This document shows positions 11,601 through 26,600 of a DNA stretch of 64,000 bases, piece after piece (position 1 is the first letter of the stretch; the number at the start of each line of letters is the position of its first letter). Location: contig JABAKD010000002.1 of assembly GCA_012845835.1 (NCBI GenBank), forward strand, positions 496,001 through 560,000, in the 5' to 3' direction. Source of the DNA: Undaria pinnatifida (lineage: Eukaryota > Sar > Phaeophyceae > Laminariales > Alariaceae). The notes below the pieces were generated by a model. The model was not told where the DNA came from and did no database searches. It saw only the letters and a list, made by a program, of their open reading frames with translations. The translations under genes were made by a program, and so were the position numbers.

Positions 11601-14600
11601 TGTTAAGGTCGTTTTTAGTCCGGTGCCTCCGGAGGATTAGGTTTTACCCCTGTCGTCCTGCAGCACGATGCGTCCGATTTCAACACTTCAACACTTCAAC
11701 GCCGCTCGCGCGAGTGTCTACTCCATTTGCTCTGAACACCGCGAGATTTTGTGTTTTTCTATGTTCCATTTTCATGCCATCATGCAAAATATGTTTGTTA
11801 TCCTCGCGTTTGCGTTTACGGCGGTAAATCGGCTTGTGAATACAGGTTACTAGCCTTAAGGTTCCCCTGAGGTACAACGTGGTACAGTGCGCATTCGCGC
11901 AAAGGAGACACCTTTGGCGTGGCTGGCTTCATACTGTGATGAAAATACTTCTTTTCATCTTGAGACACATCATAGCATGTAGACGAGCGCAGTTCAAAAG
12001 CAACATAATTCAGGTGGCAACTGTCCACTAGCTATCTCCAACAAGAGGAATTCGAAATATCAATCGCAGGACGGTTGCAATCGAACCTACTGGCTCTAAA
12101 CTTGAACTTTTTAAAGTTTCGTCTCGGACCTCCGTCTAACGCCCTTCCACTGGCACCCGGCCGGACCTAATCTGTGTCTAAAAGACCATCCGTGCACTAC
12201 GTTATTTGCTGTCTGACACGCCGACCGACTTGATTAACCCTAACGCCGACGTTATTGCTCCTCTGAAGCGTTTTCTGGTATCCCCCTCTTCTCGCTCGTT
12301 GTGCACACCTTTCCCAACTCGGCAATGGTGCAGGGCGGTGGGCTGTACAACACTGGGACTGTCACGGTGAGTAACACGTATGGAATCGTTTGGTGTATAC
12401 CAACGAACGCAAATCCTTGGAGATATTACCATATACCATGGTCGCATCGTGACGTGTTTTACTCGTGCGGCGTTGATGCATGCATATGGGGATCTCTAGC
12501 GCGGTGTATTTATGCCGCAGTGCCCATGTGCCCGCCACACATTGTTCAAAACGCTCCCCGGAACGGTTTGCGGCCGCATGCACATACTATAAATCTTTAT
12601 GTGTTGTTTTAACACACGTTGATCAGCTTTTCTTCATGCCGTGACAACGACGGAGACATTAAGAGGCCTGAAAACGCCCTTGTGTAGGGCCGTCAGATGC
12701 TGGCCGGCGATGTCAATAACCTGGTCGCATATGTGTGGGGTCGACCTAGAGTCTACGGTTGACGTTTCCCCAGATCTCTCCGCTGTCGGGCTACTTATAG
12801 GGATAGTATAGGGCGTCTGCAAAAGGCGCCATTTCACCTGTTAAAAGCATACACAGCACGGGATAAGCTGCCGGCATACATACGTTCGCACTTGCACTGG
12901 GAGCTCCGCATGCGACTTGTGCACGAGACAGGACACTGCGACAACGCCAGCACCTGGTATCTCATCTATTTTGTGGATGTCTGGGCTTGTTAACCAATGG
13001 TCGTGGGAACGCCATTCTTGTTTGGTGAAAATTCATCGTTGGTATTCCTATCAATAGGCCTCGACGTTTATGATCTGGTTGCATTCACGGTATACCATTA
13101 CTATTAAATACATATCCTTCTTTGATGGGGTAAATATATCCTCGAGCAAGTAGTCTCAAGAGTTTAGTGGTGCACCTTCATCGTAGGACGTGTCTCAGCT
13201 TGTTACTTTATTATAAACGATTCACAGCAGCCGCTCTTTCGGGTTTTCCTTGTGCGCTATATAGTGGACGCGATAGTCCAGAGTACCTCGACGCCTGCTG
13301 AGGTGGGGGTTGCATTGGTCTTGGCCAAACAGACTCGACGGACCCGATTCCTCCACCGTGCGTAGGTCCCGAGATATTGCCGTGATGAATGTGATTGGTG
13401 TCGTTGTTCACCGATTATTATAGACCATTGGGCTGCACGTGGGGTTGAACTTCCCCTTTGTTTGCTTGAGATGTACTGGTTTGACCCTCGCGTGGGATTT
13501 TCGCTGCTCTTTCTCCCGCCGTGCAGTTCCACGGAGATGCCACGTTCGAAGACAACCACAACGCCAACGTGAGTGCCCATCTACGGTACATTAGGAACTA
13601 GACGTTAGCCCAACGACGGCTGGACAAGGAGGGGCGACAAACATGTCCATCTTTTTTGTCACCCAGCACCATCACCATGACCGCCTCTAGCACTCGTTTG
13701 CTACGCGAGGGGGGGGCTGCACATGCAGGCCAATATGGTTGGAAACCCCTTTGTGTTTTTTGTCCGTGTCGTGTATAGGCCATGGTGCAGGTCATCGATC
13801 CGTTCTTGAATTTTTTGTCGCAGACATGTTTTCAGTGAGTGAGGTGCTTGTTATGTCCCCACTAATGTCCCGAACTAAAGAACATCACCTAAAATTAGGC
13901 CCACCCCTCTACCGTGTAGCTTGCTATTATTAATATTAATAGTGTGGCTTCAACTTCATATCATCGTTACTGTTAATAATGTACTTGCTACTCATTCATT
14001 AAGCTGCGATTCCACTCAAATCGGCTGCGAAACAGGTTCTCAGACGCCACGGACGCGAAACATTATGCATGAGTAGCACGTTTCATCAAGACCATGTCAG
14101 ATGGACGGGGAACCCCAACCGGTTTTCTCTATACCCAGTATCGCGAAATTCATGATGTGATTAACGCTAATTTTCGCTATACACCTACCTATACGGTAAA
14201 GCATGGGGTTGCGTTACGTTTGTGATATTTACGCTTAAGTTTCACGATACAATTATCGGTGTCGTAGATAATGGGATTGCGCACGTTTGCTGTCTAAGTA
14301 CGGTGTTGGGCGAGGACCGTAGAAAATTACACAAGTAAAACGGCTGAGGACCAATTCCTGCACCACTGTCGTGTCCTGTATTGACCCACACTAGCACATT
14401 GTAGTGGTCCCTCTATGCACTAGTGACGGTACGCGCCAGTCGGAATTAACTACCGCCACTGCTGTAGCACATACGAGCACTACTCCGCAAACTGCTGCAC
14501 TACCCACCGGCTGTTCTTATACGAGTCCAGTGATTTCACAGGCAATGTAACGGCCACCAGCTCAACTAACCCGGCACTGCGGCGGGAGCCTTATTGTACC

Positions 14601-17600
14601 CCGAACCCCGCAAAATCAACCTTGCATATTTTCTCGAACACGTGGCCCCCTGATATGTAGAACTACAACGACGGCGGCGGTGGGCTTTTCACGGAAGACG
14701 GACTGGTCACGTTCAAGGGGGCCGCCAGCTTCATCGGAAACGAAGTGGTAGAGTTCCTTGACTATGCTTCGGAAGGTAAACTCTTCTTCGGTGGCGAGGG
14801 AGGCGGCCTGCACGTCGATGTTTCGGACGACGACGTCGGCGTGATCTTCGAGGGTCCCGTGCTCTTCAGCGGCAACACGGCAAAGGTGAGAAGAGTTGGC
14901 TTGTGACCAAAGGGCATGGTAGCGAAGCGTGCGACGATACGTTTCGTATTGTTTTTAGCTTTTTTGTTCTGAAACAGTTGTATCGTTAGGGTCATGACCC
15001 GACCGGCGGATCGAGTCTCGAGTCGGATCGGGTCAGGAGGTTTCCAACCCACGTCTTTGGTCAAATCGGGTCGGTACTCAAGATATGATGGATCGGGGTC
15101 TTGTCAGGAGATTTCCGAGTATCACAAGTTGGGTCGCATCACCTGGACCGGACCCTCTAGAAGCGAACTGGCCCGTGAAAACTCCCGGTATTGTCGCTGC
15201 TCATATTTCGCAATAATATGTACCTCGAGTATGACTTATTTTATACCTGCCATGAGATATCCATCGACTTGGACGTTCGTACTCTTTCGCTGCCAAGTTA
15301 ACTCCGTGGTTTCACCATATGCATTTTTTTTACTGTGTGCACGATACCAAGCAATACCGCACGTACAACGCAATAATATGACTTGTTAGGCTGTGCCAAT
15401 ATTACACACATGTTTTCGTCTCTGTTTGATCGAGGTACGGATCGGTCCACTCTCAGAAATGATCCATCTTCATTGTGCCGGAAATAGGTGCATGTAATGC
15501 TATTTAACAGCATACCGTAGCCTTGGTCGATACTTTGTCGAAAACAAGTGTTTGCGCATCATACAACAGGATTCCATGGCGTCTCCTATCGAGCAACCGC
15601 AAAAACGAAAACGCCAGTCACTCGCGTGATTGGCTTCGAGACGCTGGAAAACAACAACCCCTTAACGGTGACCCCTGTACCGTAACCTCTTAATACCCAT
15701 GGATCCTCCGTTCAGGTGGCGAATGCGAACAGCCAGAACTAGAGTACGGTAGGGGTGTTAGCAGAACGTTTATGAGCTTCTACCATGACCATCAAGACCA
15801 TCATCACTATCACCCGAAACACGACCTTGAAGACATTCGTTCGCGCAACCGGACCAACATTTGTACTGTATACTCCATTATAGTCCATTATAGTCCATTA
15901 TAATCCTAAGAAAAATGTCCTGGTAAAATTGGTTAGACCAACCGGTAGTTTCACGCCTGAGTAGGTCAGACGGCTAGATCGGCTAGATGCCTTGAGTAAC
16001 CCAAAGAGTGCAACACCTACTGCACTATGGAGGGGTGGATCTCGCGTCATACTGTTTTGTTTCCTTTGGTTGCCTCCAGCGTGCACTCAAAAGCGTCGGG
16101 CAGATCTCACGTACTCACATGCTTGAACACTCTCAGCGCGCTGCGTTCCTGTTGTTTGCCCATCATTGCTTGGATTTGACGGGAAAACTGTGCGCCAGAG
16201 GTTATTACAAGGCCGGCCCGTTCAGGTGTGTTTCAGTTGGTGTACAACGCATATTTGTCACACAACAAACCTTTCCCCCTCCCCTCCCCCCCCCCCCCCC
16301 CCACGCCCGGCCCCTCGATCTCGATCTTTATCAATGGTGTCACACCACAACAGGAAGGAGGCGGTATGTATGCCTCGTCTGGTATGGTTATTTTCGAAGA
16401 TCTGGTGACGTTTGAGGATAATATGGCCACGGTAAGACCACCTGGTACATACATGCACATCGATGCCAGCGCACGCTTCCAGCGTCAGAGGAATCCACCC
16501 ACGGTTGCAAACGCACTGGTCCTGCATGTCCGATACATGGCAGGCCAGTCATGGCAGATTTCCGGCCGCCGATCGCTGGTTGTTGAATCCTCAAAGTGTA
16601 TGGTTGACAACGGCAGGGCATCAATCGAACACACGCTTTCACGCAAACATAGAACTTGACGATGCTTCTCTATCTTCGGATCGTATAATGCGTCATAGCT
16701 GTGATTATCCCTGGCTACGCGCTCATCTCCTCTCTATGTGCGGTACTTCCCCGAACCGTTCACACCACAGTCCGTGGGCGACACCTCCGGCGGAGGTGGG
16801 ATGACAGTGTATTCAGGGAACGTGGATTTCCAGGCAGGCGTTACGGCTACGGGTAACATCGCCAAGAACGGCGGCGCCTTCAAGATCCGGGATGAGTGAG
16901 CATATATGTAGGACACATATAGGGTATATGTACGGAATATGTACGGTATGTGCACGGAACTCGGCTCAGGCTACGGAACAGGTGTTCCCATTGCTTCGAC
17001 GCACCTCTCACTTTGTCGTCGGTATGTCTGACCGTTTGCTCGGGTACGAGAACTTTCTAGGTGCCATTGGATGGTCGATCCTCACTGATTATGTATTTTT
17101 GAAGCTATACCCTCGTTAAGGCTAGTCGATGCTACGCACCGGGTCCCGGGTTACCCGGCGCGGTGGCTAATTATTTTCTGTCAAGTTTTACAGTAATTTT
17201 ACATGAGCTAACCTAACAAGTTGGTCGTCCGGATCTTTGGGGCGGTAGGCTGTTGGCGTTTTCGATCAGAGAGCACCTCCTGGTCGGAGAGGGATACGGG
17301 TGTAGACCCAACCCACCCCCTAACACTAACCCTAACACTAACTTTAACCCTAACACTAACTTTAACACTATCCCAACCCTACCCCAACCCTACCCTAACC
17401 CGGATCAAAACGGGCCAAGAACGGCCGAGAAACGCGGCACCGCCGCTTTCGGCAAATATTTTGTATTCCAATTTGCGGACAACCTCATCGACCTCGACCT
17501 ATGAGAGAACGTAAAACTATCCTCCATGACCCGGGCGGCCACTATGTTAGGTCATCTTTTTTCAAGAAAAAATCCCCCGTCATTTAGCTTTAGACACCCT

Positions 17601-20600
17601 CGTGATTCTAAGCCAACCACATGCCGGAGGGGAACCTTGTACATTATAGTAATGCATTAAACATTCTTGTTGGAATCCGCAACAACCAGGTATGTCCCGA
17701 TGTGTGGGGCCCCGACAGGCAAACATTTTTCACCCACCAAATCGTTGTTCCTATCGTTGTATGCGTCACTCGAGGCGGCGGTAGTCATGAAGCGCCCCCA
17801 TGGGTGGTGTGTCTAGAGATTTACATCGAAGCAATTCAGTTGCTTCGATTTTTTATAGTTTACGACATCGGCCGGTCCGACAAACCAAAATTTGCTTCAT
17901 TTCCCAAGATTGCTTGTGTGCCAGAACTTTGCCCCATGTCCCGTTCGACCTATCTTAAATCTCCAAAATGACGAAGTTGACTTTTTGGTAAACATTGATA
18001 CGGAATCACCAGTGTAACAGCGTAGGACTGTACGAGCATGGTTGGGTTGGGTTGGGTTGGATTTGATTGTCCTGGGTTGGGCTCGCAACCCTGTTCCATA
18101 TACCCCCGAGCCCGGGTACCTGCTCATAGCCACAACTGCAGTGCCTTGTATCGTAGTTTCTCCAGAGAACAGACTTTATGGCCACGCAACAGTAGTGGCT
18201 GGATGTGATGTTGGACATCTCCACCTTCAAACAGGCGGTGTGTTACCGTTAGACCGTGAAATAGGTAAGAACCTTGACAGACGCTACAACAGTGGTAGCA
18301 GCTACCGGGTATGGCACCTGTTAGTCTTTATGAAGCTCCACCCCTGGTTTAAACTTCAGAGTGCAGCCCGTTAAACAGTCCTATGGCCATGAGTACCCAA
18401 CACACAATATTGCAAGCAACTCGCATAGCATTTCAACGAAATTTGGTGGTGCAATAACCCAGGAGCTCCACCGGTCAGAAACAATGAGTCTCAAGTGTCA
18501 TGCCCCCACCCTAGCACGCTTTCCATTGTACAACAAAACTCATAAAAGGGTGTCCGACTGGCCGGCAGGGACGGTGTGATCAAGATGGAGGGACCTGTGA
18601 CGATCACCGCTAACGAGGCCCGCTATCAGGGTGGCGCCTTTTGGAACAGGGGCAACGTGTCCCTTCCCCAGGATGCCGACATTTCAGGAAACACGGCCGT
18701 CTTTGTGAGTAGCTCCCATGCGGTGTGAAAGGCGATGTCTTCTCTACGAACTCTCGTGCGGCCTATGATATGTTACTGTATAATGTTTGCCCTATTCTTC
18801 AGAGTACAGTACAGTACAGTACAGAACACCAAACCTAAATCAGATCCACAACACTCGGTGAAGGAATTCCCTTTTTCTTCATTAAGCTCAACGTACCGGC
18901 ACTCAGATGTTTTGTTCGGTGTCTTGAAAAACCAGCTTGCCTTTCCTACGATATTACCCTGCTTCTTATTGGATGTCTTGTTCGACGGTACGTTGGAAAG
19001 GTCAAGGTCACAAGACGCCACGAATTCACCTTGCACAGGCGTCCTGCAGCAGACGAACTCCTCAAAAGACAACATCGGTTAATCAACCCCCCCCCCCGGT
19101 CTTCTCACTCCTTCCGTCCATGTCAAAACCCACTGCCAGTGCCCCGGTATCAAGAACTACGAAGACTGGGAACGGAGCTCCCCCGAATACACTAGACGCT
19201 ACTCGGACCCCAGCGGTTTGGTCGAGTTCTCCGACGGGTCCAGCTACTACGGCAGCGACATCGCCATTTGCTACTTTGGAGAGGACGTCGGCAACGGTGC
19301 GGATACGGCAGTAACAATTGATTCTGACGCGACCGACTGTGATGCGCTGTTTGGAGAGGGGAAGACTCTTGGCGGCTACTCGGTGTTGACCTGGGACACA
19401 AGGTTGATATCCGCAGTTAACCTCGTGGGAGGTTCGAGCGGCTTCGACGTGTCGTGCACCAACCACTCGGTGAGAAGAGAGCAGGAAATACATGAATCAC
19501 GTGCTGTCAAGTTCGTTAGTTTGTTCTGCCCTGGTTCCCTGAACCACGCACAAACGCAACCGTTTTTTTGACCCAGTGTAAAGTGCCCTCAGGCTATCAT
19601 AGCTCCGTAGGGTATTCGATGTATTGCGCAGAACAACCTCGATGAACGGCATGGCAAATAAGTTGTATGCAATTATAGTAGTCTAATGGAGCACCTCAAA
19701 TTAAAGAAGACCGACTTTCGTTTTGTTTTGTGTGTTTCACCGTGCCAAGATTATCTTCGTGACGGGAGGTGGTGAAGTGACGGTCACATCGACGGCCGAC
19801 ACCTCGACATTCTCCAACATCCGCTTCGAAGTTGGCGGTTACTCCAACCTCTACTTTGATGTGCCAGAGCTGATCATGACGGGCATTGAAAACTCGGTGA
19901 GTGAGAAGCGTTGTGTGGCGAAATACACAGAAGTGGTACCGCTGTATAGCATTGCTGTGTTGCTGTTGCATGATGAAATGTCGGCGCGCGCCGGCGCTTG
20001 GGGTATGCGAGCGGTCCGATGTTGGATGCTCGGGCAGAGGTTCAGATATAGGCGTCAGGGGTGCATATGTAATTTTCTGGGCGTCCCTTGCTTGGGGAGC
20101 TTTATACCTCGCCCCAAATCTGGCGCTAACAACATAAAAAATTATGTAATTTTCTGGGCGTCCCTCGCTTGGGGAGCTTTATACCTCGCCCGAAATCTGG
20201 CGCTACCAACATAAAAAATTATGTACAACCAGACGAAACAAGCCCATGACGCAAAGCACACAAACAATATCACACAAAATACTCCTACATTATGGGAGAT
20301 TCGTTACACAGGTAAACGTTACGCCAAAAATTCGGTATGCCCGTATAGCATGATCGTAACAAGCCGAGTGCGAGTCGTACCACAGTAGGGGAGGTCTCCC
20401 CCAACGAGAAAGTTTGGCCTTTTCTAATGGGACGTCGAGTACGCACATGTGATAGGCATACTTCACGTGGAACGAGCCAAGTAACGGTGGCGTATATTTC
20501 TTTGCAACAGCGGCCGACCGCAAGACTGCCTGACCCTAACCGCAAGACTGCCTAACCCTACAAGCAGCATCCCTCCTCGTGCCGGAAGAGGCATATTTGC

Positions 20601-23600
20601 CGCAGTGGGACTGGTTGGGGTGCCACTGCAGTCCTACTACCTTGTCTCTCATTTGCCGCATTTTTTGTTGGATCTTACTAACAGTGCGGTAGGGGTAGCA
20701 CCAACGCCTTTCCGACAATACGCACCTCAGGAGGACTCTATACTTTCACCTGAAAACACTCCTTGAGCAATACGCGACATGGAATTACAACCCGATGAAA
20801 TAATCCGCGGCCTAGGTTCAAAGTTGATCACGCTATGGTAAAACTCATCGACGTCCAACACGTCCTGGGTTGGGCATCCCCGCGTTAATCAGATTTGTTC
20901 TTATCCTAAATGTGCTAGCACCGTTCTCCCAGCTTTCCATGATTTTCTGGTACGCGGTGCTTGGTCATGTTCTGCTCTCTGCTACTCGATCAAAAACGGT
21001 ACGTGCTCTCGCCTCGTGACCTGTCTCGATGATCTACCATTCTGGCACAGCCTATCGGGGGGTCCACGCACGTGGACAAGGGCAGCTCCTTGGAGTTCTG
21101 GTGGGACGTCAAGTTCCTGAGCAACACGCTCTTCTACCTCACGGACTCTTCCTGGGTGAGATTCGCCTAATGGTAGATGACGCGTGTGCTACGATAGATG
21201 TGCCACTTATTCGGCTAGATATTCTGCTGAAGCTGCTGAATGACGCCGCCCCTCAACGAAATATCGTCGAAAATTCATTCATAATGCCATTGATGCCATT
21301 GATGTCATTCTTGTTTTATGCAAAAATGTCGACTGAATAGCGGCTATTGTCATAGTAGGTCGTTGTGGTGTTCATCAGGCTGCGCTGGCATTCCTTAAAA
21401 GAAATGTATTCGGGTCAGTTGCAGATCTCAAGAGGCCACCCCAAGAAACGTTAAAGGGGATGGATCCTTACGGTCCTGTTCGTCTGCGAGTGCAATGTGC
21501 CAGAGTCTACAGTCGGTACGACATACCGGTATGTCACCAACTTAAGTTGGAGTGTCGGGCGAAGAGTTAGTCATTTCCCGGAGAGGTGCAGACTATCCGA
21601 CCTACTGGGTTTCCATACTTGCAGGAAGGTTGTTCAGTGCGGGATGCATTTTGTTTGTTTTGAGCAGAAGCTCTTTTCGCTGAGGGGGGCGGATATGTCT
21701 GGCTTTGCTCTTTTCACTTTGGTCGGCCCATCGACTGCCTATCAGGTTGCCTCGCTGGCCAACTTCCCGACTATTGTCACTTCTTTGGCTGCCGGTACCT
21801 ACCGATTAGTGATCGGTGGTGAACTCTGCCGACTCACAGCTGAACCAGATTGTAAATGGTATCCATGGTACAGAGCTTGCCCGGGGGGTGGTAGCATCGG
21901 TCAACCCGGTTTGCGTTCTGTTATCGTATCTGCTACGCTTACGACAGTAGTGTTGTGTTATTCCGTGTCCAGTCTTTGAAAATGCGCACGCGTTCTAAAT
22001 GTTCAACGTGCAGATTTTTGTTTCCGACTCTTTGTATCTCGCATCGACAAAATTATTCCGAGATTTCCTGTTCGTGAGGACGGACGGCGCTCAGAGGCCA
22101 TGCTGGGGAGTTCAACGAAATGGTCTGCTCATTCCTGGCCAGTTCAGCTGCTAATTGTTTGTTTGTTGAATGCAATCTTTGTTCGTCGAATGCAATCTTT
22201 GTTTGTCGAATGAAATCTTTGTTTGGCGAATGCGATCTTCGTCGAGTGCAATCTTTGTTTGACGAATTCAATGTTTGGTGGAACGCATTTTCGGTAAGAG
22301 GGTACCTTTAAATATATACATGTACCAGGTACATGCATATCAGCGACTCAGAAACACTTGCGCTAGCATCCCCCATCTTCTTCATCTGTTTTTGGTTGGC
22401 GATATGTACGGCGAAGGAAACTGTTTGGTTACATACGCCAGCAAACCATATAGATATATCTGGTATGTGCGATTTTGGTATGGTACAAATAAGCTCCATA
22501 CATATGCTAGTAGTAATGGAGGCATGTGCTAGTACAGTAACCTGGGTCTGGAGTGGTTACAAATGAACACCCACACTGCCTCACGAATCTCTTGCCGCAT
22601 GCAGAACGAGTACGGTGGCGCCGCTGTGTTCAACGCTGGACTAGTCATGTTCCGCGGACAGGCGTACTTTAGGGACAATGGACTGTACGAGCAGGATGGG
22701 CTGTATTCATCCAACCCGCCCGGTGGGGCCATCCTTAACGTTGGCGACATAGAGGTACAGTAGAGGCCCTCTCGATATCACCGGTTGAGTAGAGCTGGTT
22801 GCCCGGTACAGTTGCCGTGACACAGACGGGACCGAGAAGGAGTGGCCGCGTGGGCGGAAGTGCCCGTTGCCGCTGTAGTGTTGGCATTTCCGGCTGACTA
22901 TTCGTGGAGCACTACCTTCGTTTTCTTTCTCCGGCATAGCTTCGATACTATGCTCCAAACTGCAGGTCTGTGGGGAGGGGTTGTGAGGCGGGGCGGTATG
23001 CGTACGCTCATGCAGCGCTGCAGGCTTGCCGGTGTTGCGCGTGCACTTGAAATCCACATACCATATGACGACGTGCAGCTGATTGTGGCGTATTGTTATT
23101 CGAATCGTCCACTTACTCTGACCGCTGATGACGCTGTCGAATATCTCATTGCTTCACACCGAATTGATTGACATGTCATGGTTTGGATTCGTCCCTCGCG
23201 GTTACCTATTGTTTTCAATCTTGTTATTCAATCGTCCACCTACGCTTATCCCGGACGTCTTCTTTGATTGACGTCCTGATCTTTGTTTGTTGCTTTCTCA
23301 ATATAGTTCGTGGGTAAGACGAAGTTCTGGTACAACTTCAACCTTGGCGGAGGCAATGGAGGCGGTATTGCCAACGGTGGACAAATCTGGTTCAACAAAA
23401 GGACCGTCTGGCGCAAGTGAGCACCAACACACGCAACTGCTATTAGTGGACTGTAATTTGGGCGGTCCTCCGACACAATGAAAATGCTGACGCTGGTTGC
23501 ATTACGGGATGTGCGTCGGCCGAGTTGTGAACGGCTAATATTGTGCATGAACGACAGGAACGTTACACAGTGTCGTTTACAGTGCATACACAATAAGAAC

Positions 23601-26600
23601 GTTTTGCAGTGTTGGTCGCCGAAGTACTCAATTTTTTGGCGAGCATGATATCGTGCCCGCTATGTGCAATGTCATCCCGTGCTATCACAACTTCGCTTCG
23701 TTTTTCGAAGGCAGTACGCTCCGCTCAACCTGCATGATTATGTTGTCCCTGTTTTTCGACTGCTGCGAATGGCCAATTTGGTCGTCGTTGCCACAGCGAT
23801 TACTCTACCCACTGTGATCAATTGTTAACATTCGCCATGTATGTACTGAATTGACAACAAGTCCAGTTACAGCCTACCAGGTACACTTGAAATATGCTGT
23901 GGGGGTCCAGCTGTTGTATAACAACAAACGCGGTATGCCAGACGCCAGACATGTTATATGCCAAGCCCCTCGCTATCCTATCGTCTTACGTCTTTGGTTT
24001 GGTCTCGTTCAATTTCGCGACTTTCAGCCAAAACAGGTGATGCCGCACTCATCATGCGGCATGCATATGTTTGACCTAAGCCCTCTCCGGGTTCTGATCA
24101 TGTGTGCATAGGCGATTGCCAAAAGCGTCAAAACTGCTTGCCGTATGTGTGTCTTGCTGACTCGACTCATTTAGCTCGTAATAGACTACTCTAGTGATGG
24201 GGGATAAGATACGGTGTCACAACGTTATTGCCATGTTTTTCGCTGCCCAGAGCCGTTCACGTAAACGTGTTCCTCGTTTATCGACAATTCGATATGCTCC
24301 GTGTTACAAGTGGCTGTTGATGGTTTCGTTTCTGACGTTGTTATAATGTCATATTGCTATAATGTTGTGTTGTTAGCTGTAGAGACCTACTCAAACTGTG
24401 GAATTATCGTTTCGTATGAAATAAATGCGAGCATAGTTGCTTTAGAAGTTTCATAGATCAAAAAAACTTCGGTCGGGTTGGGAGAACGAATGCGTTCGAA
24501 GTCACGTTGTTTTCGGTGAAATACTGAGCTCCACATGTTAGCAGCTTAATTGAAACTTCTGCAGCACCCTTCGTATGGTGTATAACTCCATTTGTCAACC
24601 TCGGGGCACCCTCCCGGCGTTTGAAGGTCCTGAATAACACTGACATCCTATCCGCAATTGACCTGGTTGTGGATGCGCCCGTAACAAAATGCGCAGCAAC
24701 TTGGTCGAGTGGAAAAACGCGGAGGAGGGTTCCTCTATTTATGGCGGCCATGGAGCGGCGCTGTACAACTATGGGCCTTTCGGGACGACCGAATTCTACA
24801 GCAAGGCCTACTTCAGGGACAACGTCGGCGGATTCGTGAGTGTTTTCTTATTTTTGCCACCTGCATATTGGCCTGCCGTGTCGGGTTGGTCGCGCTTCAT
24901 GGTTGGATTTAATCCGCCGGAGTAGATGTCGAGTGTAAAAACACTCCGGGTTGTCCGTTGCCAAGCTGGTTGACCCGTCGAACGATGGGATACTTTATGT
25001 ATGTACGTACACACCTAGTCGATTACCGTCTCCCTCGAACGCCAAAATTTTTTTTCTAAATTACCAAATGTTAATAGTGATTTTAACTGTTAACTCGAAC
25101 CCTAACTTTATAATTGTAAGTTTCACCGCCTCGTCATGTAATACATGTGTGTTATTTAATATTCTCTTCCCCCGGTTCTGGTTGGCCGCCCGTGTCGTCG
25201 GTGTCTCTGAAGTTGTCGTTGTTCTTCTTTACCAACCAGCATTGTCGGCAGTGATGTAGAAAATATCATAACTTTGTTTGTGCTTCGTTATTTCCGTTCC
25301 GGTTCCTCAGCGAGGCGGTGCCGTTGCCGCCGACGGAGAAGGTGGTGACGAATCTACTGAGGTCACAAACAAGATCACCTTTGGACACAAGACTACCTTC
25401 AAAGACAACAGCTTCGACGTGCGTATATTTTTGTTGGCCTGTGCTCACTGAGAAGGGAAGGAAGGCGTACCCATTGTTTGGTCCCATTGCAAGCGATCAA
25501 TCAAGTCACACGTTTGCTCTGGCAATTTCGACAAAAAAGCAGTCATTTTGACTTACGGTTCCTTCAGTTACACTTCTTGCGCCTGAACTTGTTGTCTTTC
25601 GTGGATAATTTATTAGTTGACTGCCGTTTTGGTGAGGTCACCTTTAGCTGCTTTTTCTACAGTAGCACGCGGCCTACGACGTGTTGTGGATTTGATGCTG
25701 CACATGGATACGTGTGGAGCTTCCATCTTAAGCACGTTTTGTTTTGTTCCTTGCATTTTGGATGCACACATGATTCAACATTTCATCACGTCGACAGTTG
25801 TTCAAACGTTTGCAATGCTGACTTGATACCCTCGTGTGCAGATACCGGTATTTTCGTCGTACACCTCTTACTATATATTGTTGATGGTACAAGATGCGTG
25901 TTGCTGGGAGCGTGAACGCCCCTCCGCTTGTGATTCAATACGTATGTATGTATGACTTTTATGACTGTACTACTATACATAATCTTTCGTTTTTCCATCA
26001 CAGGTTACTCTCTGCACATTGCCTATAGGACGATATACTCCAGTAGTCCTTTTTTCGAGCAAACGATGTAGGTACGAGGGACATTCATTTGGTTGTCATA
26101 TATCGTTCCCGACGCACAGGTTGACCGCCCGGACACCGGAGGCGCTGGACTGTGGGTCTACCAAGGGGCGTCGGTGGAGTTCCAGGACAAAGTCGTCTTC
26201 AGGTGGGTCAAGACCAAATGCTTTTAATACAACACAAAGACTAACGCTAACTTGTTCGCGCCCTGCCTCACTCCAAGAAATGCATCACTCGTACGAAACA
26301 CTGACCTCAATCAGAAACCTATGAATTGCAACCGGATGAACAATCTCACTCGGCTATGTCATGGGCTTTGGAAATGTCGACTTATTGCGCAAAGTACGAC
26401 CAGATGGGGTACTCATTCGACTGACGCGCCACGGCAGTCACGGCTACAACTAGTACCTGGTAGTAGTTTTTAAATGATGTAATATCCTTGTCGGAGCACG
26501 TGTCCAAAGATTGCGAAGGTCTGCTCCTACCGGATCTGTATGTCTAATAGTCTATTATTATTATTATGATGATGGGAAGTGTCCCCCTAAACCACCGTGG

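Noticed and set aside
17320-17402. Possible true telomere or chromosome end
   Set aside because: The array is short, irregular and lies inside a continuous gene.
17253-17504. NPNTN-repeat frame in intron 9
   Set aside because: Generated by the telomere-like CCCTAAC array, absent from gene B.
18937-19314. Serine/threonine-rich frame overlapping exon 11
   Set aside because: Wrong frame of exon 11; the CPGIKNY frame is supported by exon 20 and by the splice phases.
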